This document shows, in pieces, positions 1-9,221 of a DNA stretch of 64,000 nucleotides. Source of the stretch: Streptomyces xanthii (GTDB lineage Bacteria > Actinomycetota > Actinomycetes > Streptomycetales > Streptomycetaceae); contig NZ_CP061281.1 in assembly GCF_014621695.1 (NCBI RefSeq), positions 7,803,710-7,867,709 of the forward strand, given 5' to 3'. Every line of letters begins with the position of its first letter. Position 1 is the stretch's first letter. The notes under the pieces were generated by a model. It was not told where the DNA came from. It saw only the letters and a program-made list of their open reading frames with translations, and ran no database searches. The translations under genes were made by a program, and so were the position numbers.

Positions 1-541
1 ACCTGAACTGGTCGCCCTCGTGGAGGGGCACGGCGCGCTGCCGCCCGGCCGCGCCCTCGAACTCGGCTGCGGTACGGGCACCAATGCCCTCTACCTCGCA
101 CAGAACGGCTGGGAGGTGGCGGCTGTCGACCTCATCGACCGTGCCGTCGACCAGGCGAAGCAGAAGGCCGCAGCCGCGGGAGCGGCGGTACGGCTGCTGC
201 ACGGAGACGCCACCCGCCTCGACGAGTTGGACGTGCCGGGCCCCTTCGACCTGTTCTTCGACCTGAGCTGCTACTGCGGGGTCCCGCTGCACCGTCGCGA
301 CGCCTACGCCGCCGGACTCACCCGACGTGCCGCTCCCGGAGCGAGGTTGCTGATGTTCGGGTACGGCCCCGAGCCGCTCGGCAATCCGGTGACCGAGGTC
401 GCATCGTGGGCGGCGGGCGTCACCGCCGACGAGCTCCGCGCCAGGTTCGCCGGGTGGGAGCTGCTCGACGTCACACCGGGCACGAACGCGATGCCGACCT
501 TCTGGTTCACACTGCGACGTGACGCCCAGCAACGCTACTGA
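1..541 (+). CDS. Class I SAM-dependent methyltransferase, 5' end cut off by the window
   Basis: Soluble methyltransferase that transfers a methyl group from S-adenosylmethionine; the acceptor cannot be told. The frame is open from base 2, so the true start lies before the window; the GTG at base 20 is probably internal. Visible parts are the SAM-binding glycine motif ALELGCGTGTNA, an acidic strand end VDLID that would hold the ribose, and GPFDLFFDLSCYCGVP at motif IV. The C-terminus ends normally with FWFTLRRD. It is followed after 15 bases by the TrmO-like gene, so the two may be co-transcribed. The family is clear, the substrate unknown. Confidence 0.85.
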   Translation, partial: PELVALVEGHGALPPGRALELGCGTGTNALYLAQNGWEVAAVDLIDRAVDQAKQKAAAAGAAVRLLHGDATRLDELDVPGPFDLFFDLSCYCGVPLHRRDAYAAGLTRRAAPGARLLMFGYGPEPLGNPVTEVASWAAGVTADELRARFAGWELLDVTPGTNAMPTFWFTLRRDAQQRY

Positions 542-556
542 AAGGTGGAGATCACC

Positions 557-1027
557 ATGGCCGACGACGCCATGACCCTGCGACCGGTCGGCCGGGTGGT
601 GGGCGGGCGCAGCGAGATGGTCGAGGACGACTGGCACGACGTCCGAGCCGTGATCCGGCTGGATGACGAGAGCTTCACCGCCTCGGCGGTGCTCGGCCTG
701 GAGTGCTTCTCTCACCTGGAGGTCGTCTTCGTCTTCGACCGGATCCATCCGGCCGAGGTGCGGACCGAACCCCGCCCACCACGAGGGAACCCGAGCGCCG
801 ACCCCGTAGGGGTATTCGCTCACCGGGGGCCGTACCGTCCGAACCGTCTCGGCGTCTCCCGCTGCCGACTGCTCGCTGTGGACGGCCTGAGCCTGCAGGT
901 CGCCGACCTGGACGCGTTGTCGGGCACCCCCGTCCTGGACATCAAGCCGTACCTGGTCGAGTTCGCCCCACGCCATCCGGTCACCCAGCCGGCCTGGGCC
1001 ACCACACTCATGAACTCCTACTACTGA
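557..1027 (+). CDS. TrmO/TsaA-like (UPF0066) SAM-dependent methyltransferase family protein
   Basis: 156 residues. The family includes TrmO, which N6-methylates t6A at position 37 of tRNA using S-adenosylmethionine. Family marks are an N-terminal PVGRVVGGRSE strand, FDRIHP, the signature RGNPSADPVGVFAHRGPYRPN with its RxNxxG segment continuing into NRLGVS, and DLDALSGTPVLDIKPYL near the end. I chose the ATG at 557, which has AAAGGTGGAG just before it, over an in-frame GTG twelve bases earlier. It is shorter than proteobacterial TrmO (about 235 residues) and lacks the C-terminal domain, as is usual for actinobacterial stand-alone forms. The exact substrate is inference. Confidence 0.8.
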   Translation: MADDAMTLRPVGRVVGGRSEMVEDDWHDVRAVIRLDDESFTASAVLGLECFSHLEVVFVFDRIHPAEVRTEPRPPRGNPSADPVGVFAHRGPYRPNRLGVSRCRLLAVDGLSLQVADLDALSGTPVLDIKPYLVEFAPRHPVTQPAWATTLMNSYY

Positions 1028-1308
1028 GCACAGGTGTCTCGGGCCGGTCGACGACGGAGAGGGAGAGGTCCTGGCCGCCGTGTGACGTCGAGATGGTCTC
1101 GGCTCAGCGGCGGCTCGGCGATCGCGCCGGTGGCCCCTCGATGTCGACCCGGCCGTGACGTCGCAGGCCGTCTTGGGTGAGCTCGGCCTGTCCTTCACCA
1201 CCGCTGTCCGCGCACTGTCGCGCCTCCGCGGCCGGCGGCTGGCCGGCCTCGTCACCGACGAGCCGTGCCTAGAGCCGGCCGAGGCCGCGCTCCGGTTCGG
1301 GCTACCCG
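1028..1308. other. Non-coding stretch or gene debris
   Basis: No convincing gene. A short plus-strand frame begins near 1155 but shows no recognisable family and shifts into the degraded DUF6292-like segment that follows. I see no terminator hairpin after the TrmO-like gene. Confidence 0.5.
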
Positions 1309-1704
1309 ATGATGACGCACGGGGCCGCGACCGCGTACGCGGTCGCGGGGCTGCGGGCGAGGGCGGCACGCCCGCATATCCAGGAGGTTGCCGACGCCCT
1401 CACCACCGAGGGCCTGGCCGTCCGCCAGGACGTCGGCGTCGTCCACGTCGCCGATGACGTGGTGTCCGCGGCCGTGATGCTCACCGCGGATGCGCCGGTG
1501 CCGGCGTTGGTGTGGGACGAGCGATGGAGCTGGCGCACAGCGGGAAGCCGTCGGTACCCGATCGGGCGGGAGACCGGGTCACCGCCGGAGGGGGACGGAA
1601 TCCGCTACCTGAGTCCGGATGCGCGCGTACCGGCCCAGGAACTGATCATTTCGGTCTGCGACGGTCGACGAGGCGGCCGGCAGCCGTTCTGCGAAGCGGG
1701 CGCC
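1309..1704 (+). pseudogene. Remnant resembling a DUF6292-type protein
   Basis: The reading frame encodes LVWDERWSWRTAGSRRYPIG followed by RETGSPPEGDGIRYL, which I recognise as the C-terminal pattern of small Streptomyces DUF6292 proteins. The N-terminal part is not in the same frame, and the frame runs past the expected end into the convergent hydrolase gene. I therefore read it as a decayed or frameshifted copy. Function of the family is unknown. Identification rests on memory of the motif and is only moderately secure. Confidence 0.35.
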
Positions 1705-1705
1705 G

Positions 1706-2338
1706 CTAGCGGATTGCCACGGACCCACCGACCGGGATGCGCGCGTACTCGGCGCCGCCCTTGAGGTCCAACCAGCCGTCGAAGTACTCCTGGCCGAGCT
1801 CGTTGAGTGTGGCGTCGTGGATCGGGAACGCCCGCTTCGGCCGTACCGCCCGCACGAAGTCCAGCGCCTCGGAGAGCTTGAGCCAAGGTGCGGCCGCCGG
1901 CATGAGCAGCGTCTCCACCGGCGACGGCGGGACGAACAACGAGTCGCCCGGGTGGTAGACCGTGCCGTCGACGACGAAGCCGACGTTGGCGCAGCCGGGC
2001 AGGCCGTCGTAGATCTCGGCGTGTGTCCCGCCCACGACGTCGACGGCGAACCCGGCCGCCGTGAACCGCTGCCCCGTCTCGACGGCGACCGCCGTGCCGC
2101 CCAGCTCGGGGGCCGACTCGATCGCTGCCTGCGGCAGGTACACCCTGAACGCGGAGTTGCGCTGACCTGCCGCCACGAGCTTGGCGATGTCGAGGTGGTC
2201 GGGGTGCTCGTGCGTCACCAGCACCTCGTCGACCCCGTCGAGCGCTTCGGCCTCTGAGAACGTCCCAGGGTCGATCACCAGCACCCGGCCGTCCGCCTCC
2301 AGCCGCACACAGGCGTGGCCGTATTTGATCAAATTCAT
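1706..2338 (-). CDS. MBL-fold metallo-hydrolase, UlaG-like
   Basis: 210 residues, cytoplasmic. The metallo-beta-lactamase fold is shown by THEHPDHLD (metal ligands of the HxHxDH motif) at about residues 50-58, a later GGTHAEIYD histidine, GDSLF and a C-terminal IHDATLNE histidine. The length and the NLIKYGHACVRLE opening are typical of the small UlaG-like group, whose members hydrolyse lactones, phosphodiesters or unknown esters. The ATG at 2338 was chosen because this opening matches the family; a longer upstream frame exists but has no family character. The substrate cannot be predicted. Confidence 0.85.
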   Translation of the reverse strand: MNLIKYGHACVRLEADGRVLVIDPGTFSEAEALDGVDEVLVTHEHPDHLDIAKLVAAGQRNSAFRVYLPQAAIESAPELGGTAVAVETGQRFTAAGFAVDVVGGTHAEIYDGLPGCANVGFVVDGTVYHPGDSLFVPPSPVETLLMPAAAPWLKLSEALDFVRAVRPKRAFPIHDATLNELGQEYFDGWLDLKGGAEYARIPVGGSVAIR

Positions 2339-3031
2339 GCGGCCACTATGACAGGGCCGGTCGAGAGCGGGTCCCTGTTCGATCAGGCTGTTCCACAGCG
2401 TGACAACCAGCTCGAACAGCCCGCTCCCATCACGCATGCCGGGACTGTCGCGCATGAATGACCTCAAGCCTGACCACCCGCCACGCCACGCCCCGGCCCA
2501 CCGTGGGGACGACCACCACCGCTGGCGAATGTTGCGAGATCGCGCTCGCTTGATCGAGTGTCACTTTCCCCCGGAGGGATCCGATGCCGGACTCGAATCC
2601 GGCTCGGCGCCGGGCTCACCTGCGAAGGCCACCCAGATCCGGTCCGTCCACGGGTAGTTCGGTGACCGTCAGGTGCGCCTGCGAGCTTCGCAGCGGTCAG
2701 TAGGGATCGGAGAGCTGGATCTTCTGGATCGTCACGTCGCAGTCCGGACGGACCAGCGGAACGTCTCCATGGTCATCAGCAGCAGGTTTGCAGCCATCGA
2801 ACTGGAAGGCCAATCCGCAGGGAGCCGTGATGCCGCGCCCCGCGGCGACCGCGGGCGAGTGTCTCGTCAAGGATTGGGCGTGGGGCAAGAGGCCGTCACG
2901 GAACCGTCCGTCGACCGAAGTGAGGGTGACACGAGAGCTGGTGCTCGAACAGGGGCACTCCGACCCGGCGCTCGAGTGTCTGGAGGACCTGGCTGATGCG
3001 TCCTGTCAACAGCCCCGGCAGTGGGCCGTGC
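2339..3031. other. Gene-poor region with two truncated reading-frame tails
   Basis: No complete gene. On the minus strand, 2697-2888 reads like the C-terminal tail of a protein (ends VRPDCDVTIQKIQLSDPY) that I do not recognise. About 2920-3012 on the same strand reads ISQVLQTLERRVGVPLFE, the wing region of a LysR-type DNA-binding domain. Both look like remnants broken by the adjacent insertion sequence. Confidence 0.35.
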
Positions 3032-3896
3032 GCCCTAAAGGGTGTTGCACAAGGCTGCGAGCTGGGCATTTTCCTTGTATGGCTGGGATGTTGAGTGCTG
3101 AACGGGTGTGGGTGGAGACGTTCACCGGGCTTCGGGTAACGCAGTTTGCTCGTCTGCTCAGAGCGGTGCGCGAGCGCGGGGGCAACGGCACGATGCAGGG
3201 CCGGCCGTGGAGCCTGCTGCTGGTCGCGGTGTACTACCGCACAAACCTGACCATGCGGCAGCTGGGCCCCCTGTTCGGAGTCTCCTCGTCCACCGCGTGC
3301 CGGGTGATTCACCGCCTGGGACCCCTGCTGGCCCTCGAGCCGGTGTCCCGGCCGACGGATACGGCGGACCGGCTGTAAATCGTGGACGGCACCCTGGTCC
3401 CGGTCCGCGACCGGAACGTCGGCTCCTCCTCCCGCAACTACCAGTTCTCCGCGAACGTGCAGGTCATCGTGGACGCCGACACCCGCCTCGTCATCGCGGC
3501 AGGCCGGCCCGTGCCGGGCACCACCGCGGACGCGCACGCCTGGCGAGCCTCCGTCCTGGCCGAACACTGCCAGGACTTGACCGTCCTCGCGGACGGCGCC
3601 TACCTCAACTGCGGCATGGTCACCCCGCAACGCAAACGCCCCCGACGCGAACTCCTGCCGGGCGAGGAATCTGACAACGCCGCCCACCGAAAGGTCCGCG
3701 CACGAGTGGAGCACGTGATCGGCCGGATGAAGAACTACAAGATCCTCCGCGACTGCCGGCAGCACGGCGACGGCCTCCACCACGCCGTCCAGGCCGTCGC
3801 CCACAAGCACAACCTCGCCCTCACATCATGACCAGAGAACTGCCCCCACAGGCCCCGACCTGCCCAAACACAGCCTTGTGCAACACCCTTTAGGGC
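3032..3896 (+). mobile_element. IS5-family insertion sequence with 26-bp perfect terminal repeats
   Basis: The ends are a perfect 26-bp inverted repeat: left 3032-3057 (begins GCCCTAAAGGGTGTTGCACA) and right 3871-3896. The element is 865 bp, normal for the family. No obvious target duplication outside the repeats was found. The outer GCCCTAAAGGG segment is itself nearly palindromic, so the exact border is uncertain by a few bases. It appears to lie in or beside a broken LysR-type gene. Confidence 0.85.
3079..3831 (+). pseudogene. IS5-family transposase interrupted by an in-frame TAA
   Basis: The first part (to 3378) has the N-terminal helix-turn-helix region with LTMRQLGPLFGVSSSTACRV. The second part starts in the same frame with IVDGTLVPVRDR and carries the DDE nuclease domain: D in IVDGTL, D in VLADGAY and E in RARVEHVIGRMK. 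The two halves are separated only by TAA at 3376-3378, where homologues usually have an aromatic residue. There is no frameshift. The change should inactivate transposition unless the stop is read through or the two parts complement. The closing helices MKNYKILRDCR are normal. Confidence 0.8.
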
Positions 3897-3961
3897 CTGT
3901 TTCGCAAGTGGTGATGGTCCACTGCTGCGCGACGTTTCAGGTGCTTTGATGCTCAGGAAGG

Positions 3962-4825
3962 TCACGGGCCCTGGGCTGTGCCGCGGGCCAGAGCGGCCAG
4001 TCGTTCCGCGTCTGGGGTGCCTGGTTCGGCCGACCAGAGCACGAGCTGCTGTTCCGGTGCGCCGGCGTAGCGGAAGGTGTCCCAGTCGAGGGTGAGTTCG
4101 CCGACGGTGGAGTGCGCGATGCGTTTGCTGCCGAAGTCCGGGTGCGCGACGCGGTGCTCGGCCCACCAGGTTCGGAAGTGCTGGTCGGCGACTGCCAGTT
4201 CGCCCACAAGGGCGGTGAGGGCCGGGTCGGTCGGGTTCGTTCCGGCCTCCATGCGCAGAACCTCGACGCAGGTGCGGGCCACGTCCTCCCAGTCCGGGTA
4301 GATGTCGCGCATCACCGGGTCCGTGAAGACCATGCGGACGTAGTTGCGCTCGTGCTGGGGCACGGCCGCGAAGTCGCACAGCAGCTCCGCCGCCAGCGGG
4401 TTCCACGCGAGGATGTCGAGTCGCGGGCCGAAGACGATGTCGGGTGTGCCGGTGAGCTGGGCGAGCAGCCGGGTCAGGTGCGGATGCACCGTGGGGCGGG
4501 CGGACCGGCGCGGCGTGGTGCGGTGTCCGGCCCGCGCGGCCTGGGCGACCAGTCCTTCCGCGTACGTCCTCTGGTCGCCGTCCAGCCGCAGCACGCGCGT
4601 GAGGGAGTCGAGCACCGGTGGTGACGGGGCCAGTCGTCCCTGTTCGATGCGTACGTAGTAGTCGGTGCTGATCGCGGCGAGCTCGGCGACCTCTTCGCGG
4701 CGCAGCCCCCGCACGCGGCGCTGGGTGTGCGCGTGCTCGGGGAGGCCCACCTGCGCGGGTGTGAGTTCGCCGTGGCGGTGCTTGAGGAACTCGCCGAGTT
4801 CACGAAGATGTGTGGAACCGGTCAT
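3962..4825 (-). CDS. XRE-family regulator with MmyB-like ligand-binding domain
   Basis: 287 residues. The N-terminal XRE helix-turn-helix contains RRVRGLRREEVAELAAIS and DYYVRIEQGR. The C-terminal two thirds is an MmyB-type ligand-binding domain (LDILAWNPLAAELLCDF, RNYVRMVFTDP, VVWWAEH-like region). Such regulators usually bind near their own start and control a divergent neighbour. Here that is the alpha/beta hydrolase, 147 bases away. I chose the ATG at 4825 because MTGSTHLRELGEFL matches the normal family start; a much longer upstream frame is antisense to the hydrolase. The ligand is unknown. Confidence 0.88.
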   Translation of the reverse strand: MTGSTHLRELGEFLKHRHGELTPAQVGLPEHAHTQRRVRGLRREEVAELAAISTDYYVRIEQGRLAPSPPVLDSLTRVLRLDGDQRTYAEGLVAQAARAGHRTTPRRSARPTVHPHLTRLLAQLTGTPDIVFGPRLDILAWNPLAAELLCDFAAVPQHERNYVRMVFTDPVMRDIYPDWEDVARTCVEVLRMEAGTNPTDPALTALVGELAVADQHFRTWWAEHRVAHPDFGSKRIAHSTVGELTLDWDTFRYAGAPEQQLVLWSAEPGTPDAERLAALARGTAQGP

Positions 4826-4862
4826 TCCTCCAGCATGCCGCCGAGGACGGGGCTCTGCCTGG

Positions 4863-4884
4863 GAAGGATCGTTCCTAGGAAGCA
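4863..4884. promoter_or_regulatory. Candidate operator between the XRE regulator and the hydrolase
   Basis: Contains the perfect palindrome TTCCTAGGAA (4872-4881), overlapped by GGAAGGATCGTTCC (4862-4875). It sits in the 147-base gap between divergent genes, where MmyB-type regulators normally bind. Binding is inferred from position and symmetry. Confidence 0.4.
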
Positions 4885-4972
4885 GCGCGACCTTCCTGCG
4901 CCCGGCTGGCGGCCGGACAGTGGATGCAGGCCCGCAGATCGCCGGCCACCCATGATCCCGCAGGAGCAGAAC

Positions 4973-5860
4973 ATGAGGACTGACGTCCGCTTCCCGGCCA
5001 ACGGCCTGCAGTTGGCCGGGCACCTCTACCTTCCCGACTGCGTCGATGGACCGCTCGCCGGTATCGTCGTCGGCCACCCAACGACCGGTGTCAAGGAGCA
5101 GGCGCCGGCAGCGTACGCGACACGCCTGGTCAAGGAGGGATTTGCGGTGCTGACCTTCGACGCCGCGTTCCAGGGCGAGTCCGAGGACATGCCCCGCGGC
5201 CTGGAGGACCCCTTCCAGCGCGCCGAGGACTTCCGCGCGGCGGTCTCCTACCTCACCACCCGCCCCGAGATCGACTCCGAGCGCATCGGTGTGATGGGCG
5301 TGTGCGGCTCGGGTGCCTACGTGCCCTACGCCGCCCAGACCGACCACCGGATGAAGGCCGTGGCGGGCGTGTCCGGGACGGACGTCCCCAGCTTCTTCCG
5401 GGGTGCTGACTCCGAGGGCTGGCAGCAGATGGTGGCGAACTCCGGAAAGCTCCGCAGCGCCGAGGCCGCCGGCGAGCCCGCGGCGACGTTCGCCGTGCTT
5501 CCCGAGACGGCCGACGCCGACACCCCCGCCCCGACGGCCGAGTTCGTCGATTACTACAAGACGCCTCGCGGCCACCACCCCCGCTCCACGGGCGACATGG
5601 TCGTGCGCAGCGCGGACCTCCTCGAACAGTTCGACTCCTTCGCCGACGTCGCCAAGATCGCCCCCCGCCCGCTGCTCATGATCGCCGGTAGCGCGGCGGT
5701 GACCCGCGGGTTCTCCGAGAAGGCCGTCGCCGACAGCCCCGGCAACGCCGAACTGTTCCTCGTCGAGGGCGCTACCCACGTCGACCTGTACGACCGCGAC
5801 CAGTACGTGACTCCTGCCGTCGCCAGGCTGATCGAGTTTTTCAGCAAGGACCTCGTCTGA
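4973..5860 (+). CDS. Alpha/beta hydrolase, dienelactone-hydrolase-like
   Basis: 295 residues, no signal peptide. The nucleophile elbow is GVCGSG, so the nucleophile may be cysteine as in dienelactone hydrolase, or the neighbouring serine; the histidine lies in EGATHVDLYD near the end. The lid region around residues 150-210 is typical of the YcjY-like subgroup. The ATG at 4973 is preceded at seven bases by AGGAG, which decides it over the ATG at 4952. It diverges from the XRE/MmyB regulator, so it is probably that regulator's target. The substrate (lactone, ester or peroxide) is not evident. Confidence 0.85.
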   Translation: MRTDVRFPANGLQLAGHLYLPDCVDGPLAGIVVGHPTTGVKEQAPAAYATRLVKEGFAVLTFDAAFQGESEDMPRGLEDPFQRAEDFRAAVSYLTTRPEIDSERIGVMGVCGSGAYVPYAAQTDHRMKAVAGVSGTDVPSFFRGADSEGWQQMVANSGKLRSAEAAGEPAATFAVLPETADADTPAPTAEFVDYYKTPRGHHPRSTGDMVVRSADLLEQFDSFADVAKIAPRPLLMIAGSAAVTRGFSEKAVADSPGNAELFLVEGATHVDLYDRDQYVTPAVARLIEFFSKDLV

Positions 5861-6443
5861 GCTGGGACACCTGGGTGGTTCAGGGGCGGGAGGGTGCTGG
5901 TCGCAGCCACTCTCCGATGGCCGCGATCAGCACAACGGCCTCGTAGCGGACGGCAAGCTTGTCGCACCGCATGGCGACCGCGCGATGTCGCTTGACACGG
6001 TTGATTCCGCATTCGACAGCATGGCGCTCGCGGTAGTCTGCCGGGTCGAAACGCGGAGGCCGGCCGCTGCGGGAGCCGAGCTTCTTTCTGTTGCGTGCCT
6101 GGTCGGCCTTGTCGGGCATGGTGCATCGGATTCCTCGGCGCCGCCGGTAGGCGTGGTTCTTGCGGGAGGCGTACGCCTTGTCGGCCCGCACGCGATCGGG
6201 GTGGGCGCGTGCCTGGCCCCTTCATGTCGGCCAGGGACTGCAGCTGGGTCAGGATCTGGTGCCAGTGGCGCTGCATGCTCTGCGCTCCCCGATTGTTTAG
6301 CCGCACTGGACGGTACTTCAGCGGATCGGTGTTGTTTCAGGTAACGGCGGTGGCGAAGCTGGTCACGCCTTCAGCCATGCGAACAAGGTGCGCTGCACGG
6401 GCGTTCATCCGATGCCTCGTTCCGACTTTCAGGAGGCCCCTCC
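5861..6443. other. Intergenic stretch holding a transposase fragment
   Basis: Apart from the truncated IS5-family fragment (5880-6215) there is no gene before the imine-reductase-like gene. No terminator is obvious after the hydrolase. Confidence 0.5.
5880..6215 (-). pseudogene. Truncated IS5-family transposase (C-terminal part)
   Basis: The minus strand encodes [20 protein letters not shown] and then [20 protein letters not shown], the second half of a DDE transposase of the IS5 family, including the catalytic glutamate helix. The N-terminal half is missing: upstream of about 6215 the sequence leaves the family. No intact terminal repeat was found, so this is a dead fragment. Confidence 0.75.
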
Positions 6444-7358
6444 ATGACCAGAGCAGCGGACACCACCAACCGCGCGGTGGCACGAGCGTGTCCGGTCACC
6501 GTGCTCGGCCTCGGCGCCATGGGCTCGGCGATCGCCAGAAGCTTCCTTGACCGCGGCCACCCCACCACTGTCTGGAACCGCACCGCGGCCAAGGCCGACG
6601 CACTGGCCGACGCCGGCGCCACAGCCGTACCCACCGCCGCTGACGCGGTCGCGGCCAGTCCGCTGGTGGTGGTGGCCCTGCTCGACGGCACCGCGGTCGA
6701 ACAGGTAATGACCTCTGTCGGCACCGCGATCACCGGCCGCACGCTGGTCAATGTGACCAGCGGCTCGCCGTCCCAGGCGCGCGCCAACGAGCGCTGGGCG
6801 CGCGAGCATGGCGCCGCCGGATATATCGACGGCAACATCATGGGGCACCCGCCCTGCATGGGCACCCAGAACATCCTCCTCACCTTCAGCGGTTCCGGGA
6901 GCTCCTTCGCCGCCCATGAGGGCACTCTGCGGGAACTGGGCACCGTCACCTATCACGGTGAGGACCCTGGCGCCGCTGCCGTCGAGTTCCTCGCCCAGGT
7001 CGCCACGTCGTACGAACTGCTCATCGGCTACCTGCACACCCTGCGCCTGCTGCGCGCGGAGGGAGCGGACCTGGCCGGGTTCACCGACCGGTTCGGCGCT
7101 TCCTTGGCCGGGTACCCGGCACTGCTGACCTCGATGGTCCGAGCGGTCGAAAGCGGGAAGTACGGGCCGGACCTCGGCTCGCTCGATGTCCAGGCGGCGC
7201 TGATGGACGACCTGATCGGCCACCGCGAGTCTCTCGGCGTGGAGAGTGTGCGGATGCGGGAGGTCAAGAAGCTGATGGACCGACGCATCGCGGACGGCCA
7301 CGGCCACCAGGGATTCTCCGGCCTGTTCGAACTGCTGGCACCACAGGGCGAGGCATAG
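6444..7358 (+). CDS. Imine reductase-like NAD(P)-dependent oxidoreductase
   Basis: 304 residues, 6-phosphogluconate/3-hydroxyisobutyrate dehydrogenase fold. A Rossmann glycine motif GLGAMG is at residues 22-27 and NRT follows the second strand, suggesting NADPH. YIDGNIMGHPP near residue 130 resembles the YxDGxIMxxP signature of bacterial imine reductases, and the helical C-terminal dimerisation domain is complete. Enzymes of this type reduce cyclic imines to amines; the natural substrate is unknown. AGGAGG lies eight bases before the ATG. It appears to be a single-gene unit with no clear partner. Confidence 0.8.
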   Translation: MTRAADTTNRAVARACPVTVLGLGAMGSAIARSFLDRGHPTTVWNRTAAKADALADAGATAVPTAADAVAASPLVVVALLDGTAVEQVMTSVGTAITGRTLVNVTSGSPSQARANERWAREHGAAGYIDGNIMGHPPCMGTQNILLTFSGSGSSFAAHEGTLRELGTVTYHGEDPGAAAVEFLAQVATSYELLIGYLHTLRLLRAEGADLAGFTDRFGASLAGYPALLTSMVRAVESGKYGPDLGSLDVQAALMDDLIGHRESLGVESVRMREVKKLMDRRIADGHGHQGFSGLFELLAPQGEA

Positions 7359-7662
7359 GCCGGCCGCGGTGCCTCCCTCGAAACGGCCTCGACAGTGCCT
7401 CCTTGCGGCTTGTGGTTGACCAGGCCCGAGTCCGACAGGCCCTGCACCGGCCTCACGAGAAACGGCCCCAGCGAGGTCACTTCTCTCGCACACAACCCTC
7501 ACTACAGAAATCGCACATTCATACGATGAGGTGCCGGGTGAGCTGCATAGGATCACTCATGATCACGCTCTGGTGGAGACACCAACTCGTTGGCTGCAGA
7601 GCTCACTTGCTGCAGTGGTGCACATGCCTGACCATCCCGTCCGCGCACACAACAGGAGACGT
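7359..7662. other. Intergenic region without a recognisable gene
   Basis: About 300 bases, somewhat less GC-rich than the coding neighbours towards the right. It should hold the promoter of the small secreted protein that follows. I saw no clear operator or terminator. Confidence 0.5.
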
Positions 7663-8136
7663 ATGAAGCGCATCACCACATCCCTGGCGGCCCTGGCTCT
7701 TGCGGCCACCGGCGTCGTCGTCCTCGGCTCACCCGCACAGGCGGCGGGTTGCGGGGGACCGCAGGAAAGGGAGTTCGACACCTCCGGCTACAACACCGAC
7801 GTGTACATCAGGATGTGCATCACCGAGAACAGTCAGGGCCAGGTACGCGCGAGCGCGAACGGCTACTGGACCGATGGCGGCGGCCTGCGGAAGTTCGACA
7901 ACTTTGACATCAAGGTGCGCCTCGAACGTGTCGGCGGCGCCGACATCGCGACGGCGCGCTGCGACGACACCGCGGAGATGAATCGGGCTGAGTCGGGCAC
8001 CATCCAGTGCACGACGCGTTATATATCGGGCCTCAATCCCGCCCGCGTGACGGCGGACGCCACCGTCTACTACAACCTCGACTCCGACGGCGAGGGCGGC
8101 TTCGTCTGGGGGCTCCGAGGCAGCCCGGCCGGATAG
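7663..8136 (+). CDS. Small secreted protein of unknown function
   Basis: 157 residues. A Sec signal peptide is clear: MKRITTSLAAL start, a hydrophobic stretch and a SPAQAAG cleavage area near residue 28. The mature part is about 130 residues with four cysteines, which could form two disulphides, and is rich in predicted beta strands (DVYIRMCITENS, ATVYYNLDSD). CAGGAG lies just before the ATG. I do not recognise a family. A small extracellular beta-sandwich protein, such as an inhibitor or cell-surface protein, would fit but is not shown. Confidence 0.75.
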   Translation: MKRITTSLAALALAATGVVVLGSPAQAAGCGGPQEREFDTSGYNTDVYIRMCITENSQGQVRASANGYWTDGGGLRKFDNFDIKVRLERVGGADIATARCDDTAEMNRAESGTIQCTTRYISGLNPARVTADATVYYNLDSDGEGGFVWGLRGSPAG

Positions 8137-8801
8137 TGTCACGCGCCGGCGGCCTGCGTTTCGCACGTCACCGGCCACAGCCATAGCGCTGACCGCCTGG
8201 TCTGACGGCATGAAGCACAGCACATAGGCTGCTTCTGCCCCGCCCGCCCGGGAGACCGGCATACGCACCGTGGACGAGGTGCAGGATGTGATCGAGGTCC
8301 TGGCCGCGGTCGTCAACGGCGGTGCCCCCAGACCCTGAGGTGGCCGCCGTCGTGTTGTCGAAACCTGCTGCCAGGTGCCAGCGAGGAATGGCCGACCGGG
8401 ATTTTTGCGGCACGCAGGGTTCGGGGTGGGAAGGGCCTGGCGCAAGCAGAGGACGGAGCACCAGGTCTTTCCCGTTCTTCGGGTGATGCCGCGGGTGCCA
8501 GGTCCGAGAAGGGTACGTCACGCTGAAGACTGCGGACTCGGGCAGCTTGTCCCGCATGCGGCGTAGTTCGACCTCCACCAGGTCAGAGAAGATCCAGCGC
8601 AGAGATTCGGGCATGTGAGCGAGGCCGCCCTGCAGATCGCGTCACGGTAGAGGTCCGCGTCGGCGAGCTCCGAACCCGTTCCTGCCTCGCCGGCAGCAAA
8701 GCTGGTGAGGGCGAGATGACTGCCAAAGCGTCGACCAGGAACTGCGTCATGGTGCGGGCGAAGGACTCACCGCCACGTCCAACGACTTCTGTTAGCGGCT
8801 C
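8137..8801. other. Region with decayed coding sequence only
   Basis: The minus strand at 8168-8614 opens with protein-like sequence (MPESLRWIFSDLVEVELRRM, then ESAVFSVTY) but turns into low-complexity text after about 80 codons. The plus strand at 8262-8337 holds TVDEVQDVIEVLAAVVNGG. Neither gives a whole gene; they are probably relics. Confidence 0.4.
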
Positions 8802-9221
8802 CTAGCCGTGGTTGAGCGCTTCGGTCAGTTTGGCACTCGGATCGCCTATGAGGTGGTGGCGGGATGGGCTGGTCGGCCACGTGGAGATTCCGTCGTCCAC
8901 CCACCGGGGAACGACGTGGAAGTGCAGGTGAGGCACTGACTGTTCCGATCCGGGTCCGCTGGCACTGAGAATGTTGACGCCTGAGGCATCCAGTGCGGTC
9001 CTCATGGCCAGGGCCAAGTCCTGGACCAGCGACATCGACGCGGCAAGTACCCCGGGCGGAGTGTCGAACACGCCGGTGTAGTGGCGGCTGGGAACCACCA
9101 GCGTGTGTCCGGGCGCAAGCGGGTTCAGCGGGGCGAAGGCGCACGCCTCCGCCCCACGGGCCACCCAGCGCGCGGTGCCTTCACGCATCAGTCGGCAGAA
9201 GACGCAGTCCATGCACGCCAT
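8802..9221 (-). CDS. HIT-family protein (histidine-triad nucleotide hydrolase/transferase)
   Basis: 139 residues. The histidine triad is HLHFHVVP, preceded by the usual nucleotide-pocket segments CVFC at the N-terminus (a zinc-type CxxC) and LAPGHTLVVPSRHY. HIT proteins hydrolyse AMP-linked substrates such as adenosine phosphoramidate or diadenosine polyphosphates. I chose the ATG at 9221 (MACMDCVFC); an ATG three codons later is also possible. The longer upstream frame has no family character. It stands alone between degraded sequence and a GNAT gene. Confidence 0.87.
   Translation of the reverse strand: MACMDCVFCRLMREGTARWVARGAEACAFAPLNPLAPGHTLVVPSRHYTGVFDTPPGVLAASMSLVQDLALAMRTALDASGVNILSASGPGSEQSVPHLHFHVVPRWVDDGISTWPTSPSRHHLIGDPSAKLTEALNHG

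Noticed and set aside
8262..8337. Short plus-strand text resembling the start of an Imm1-type immunity protein (TVDEVQDVIEVLAAV)
   Set aside because: Only about 25 codons, no start with ribosome site and no continuation; too short to claim a family.
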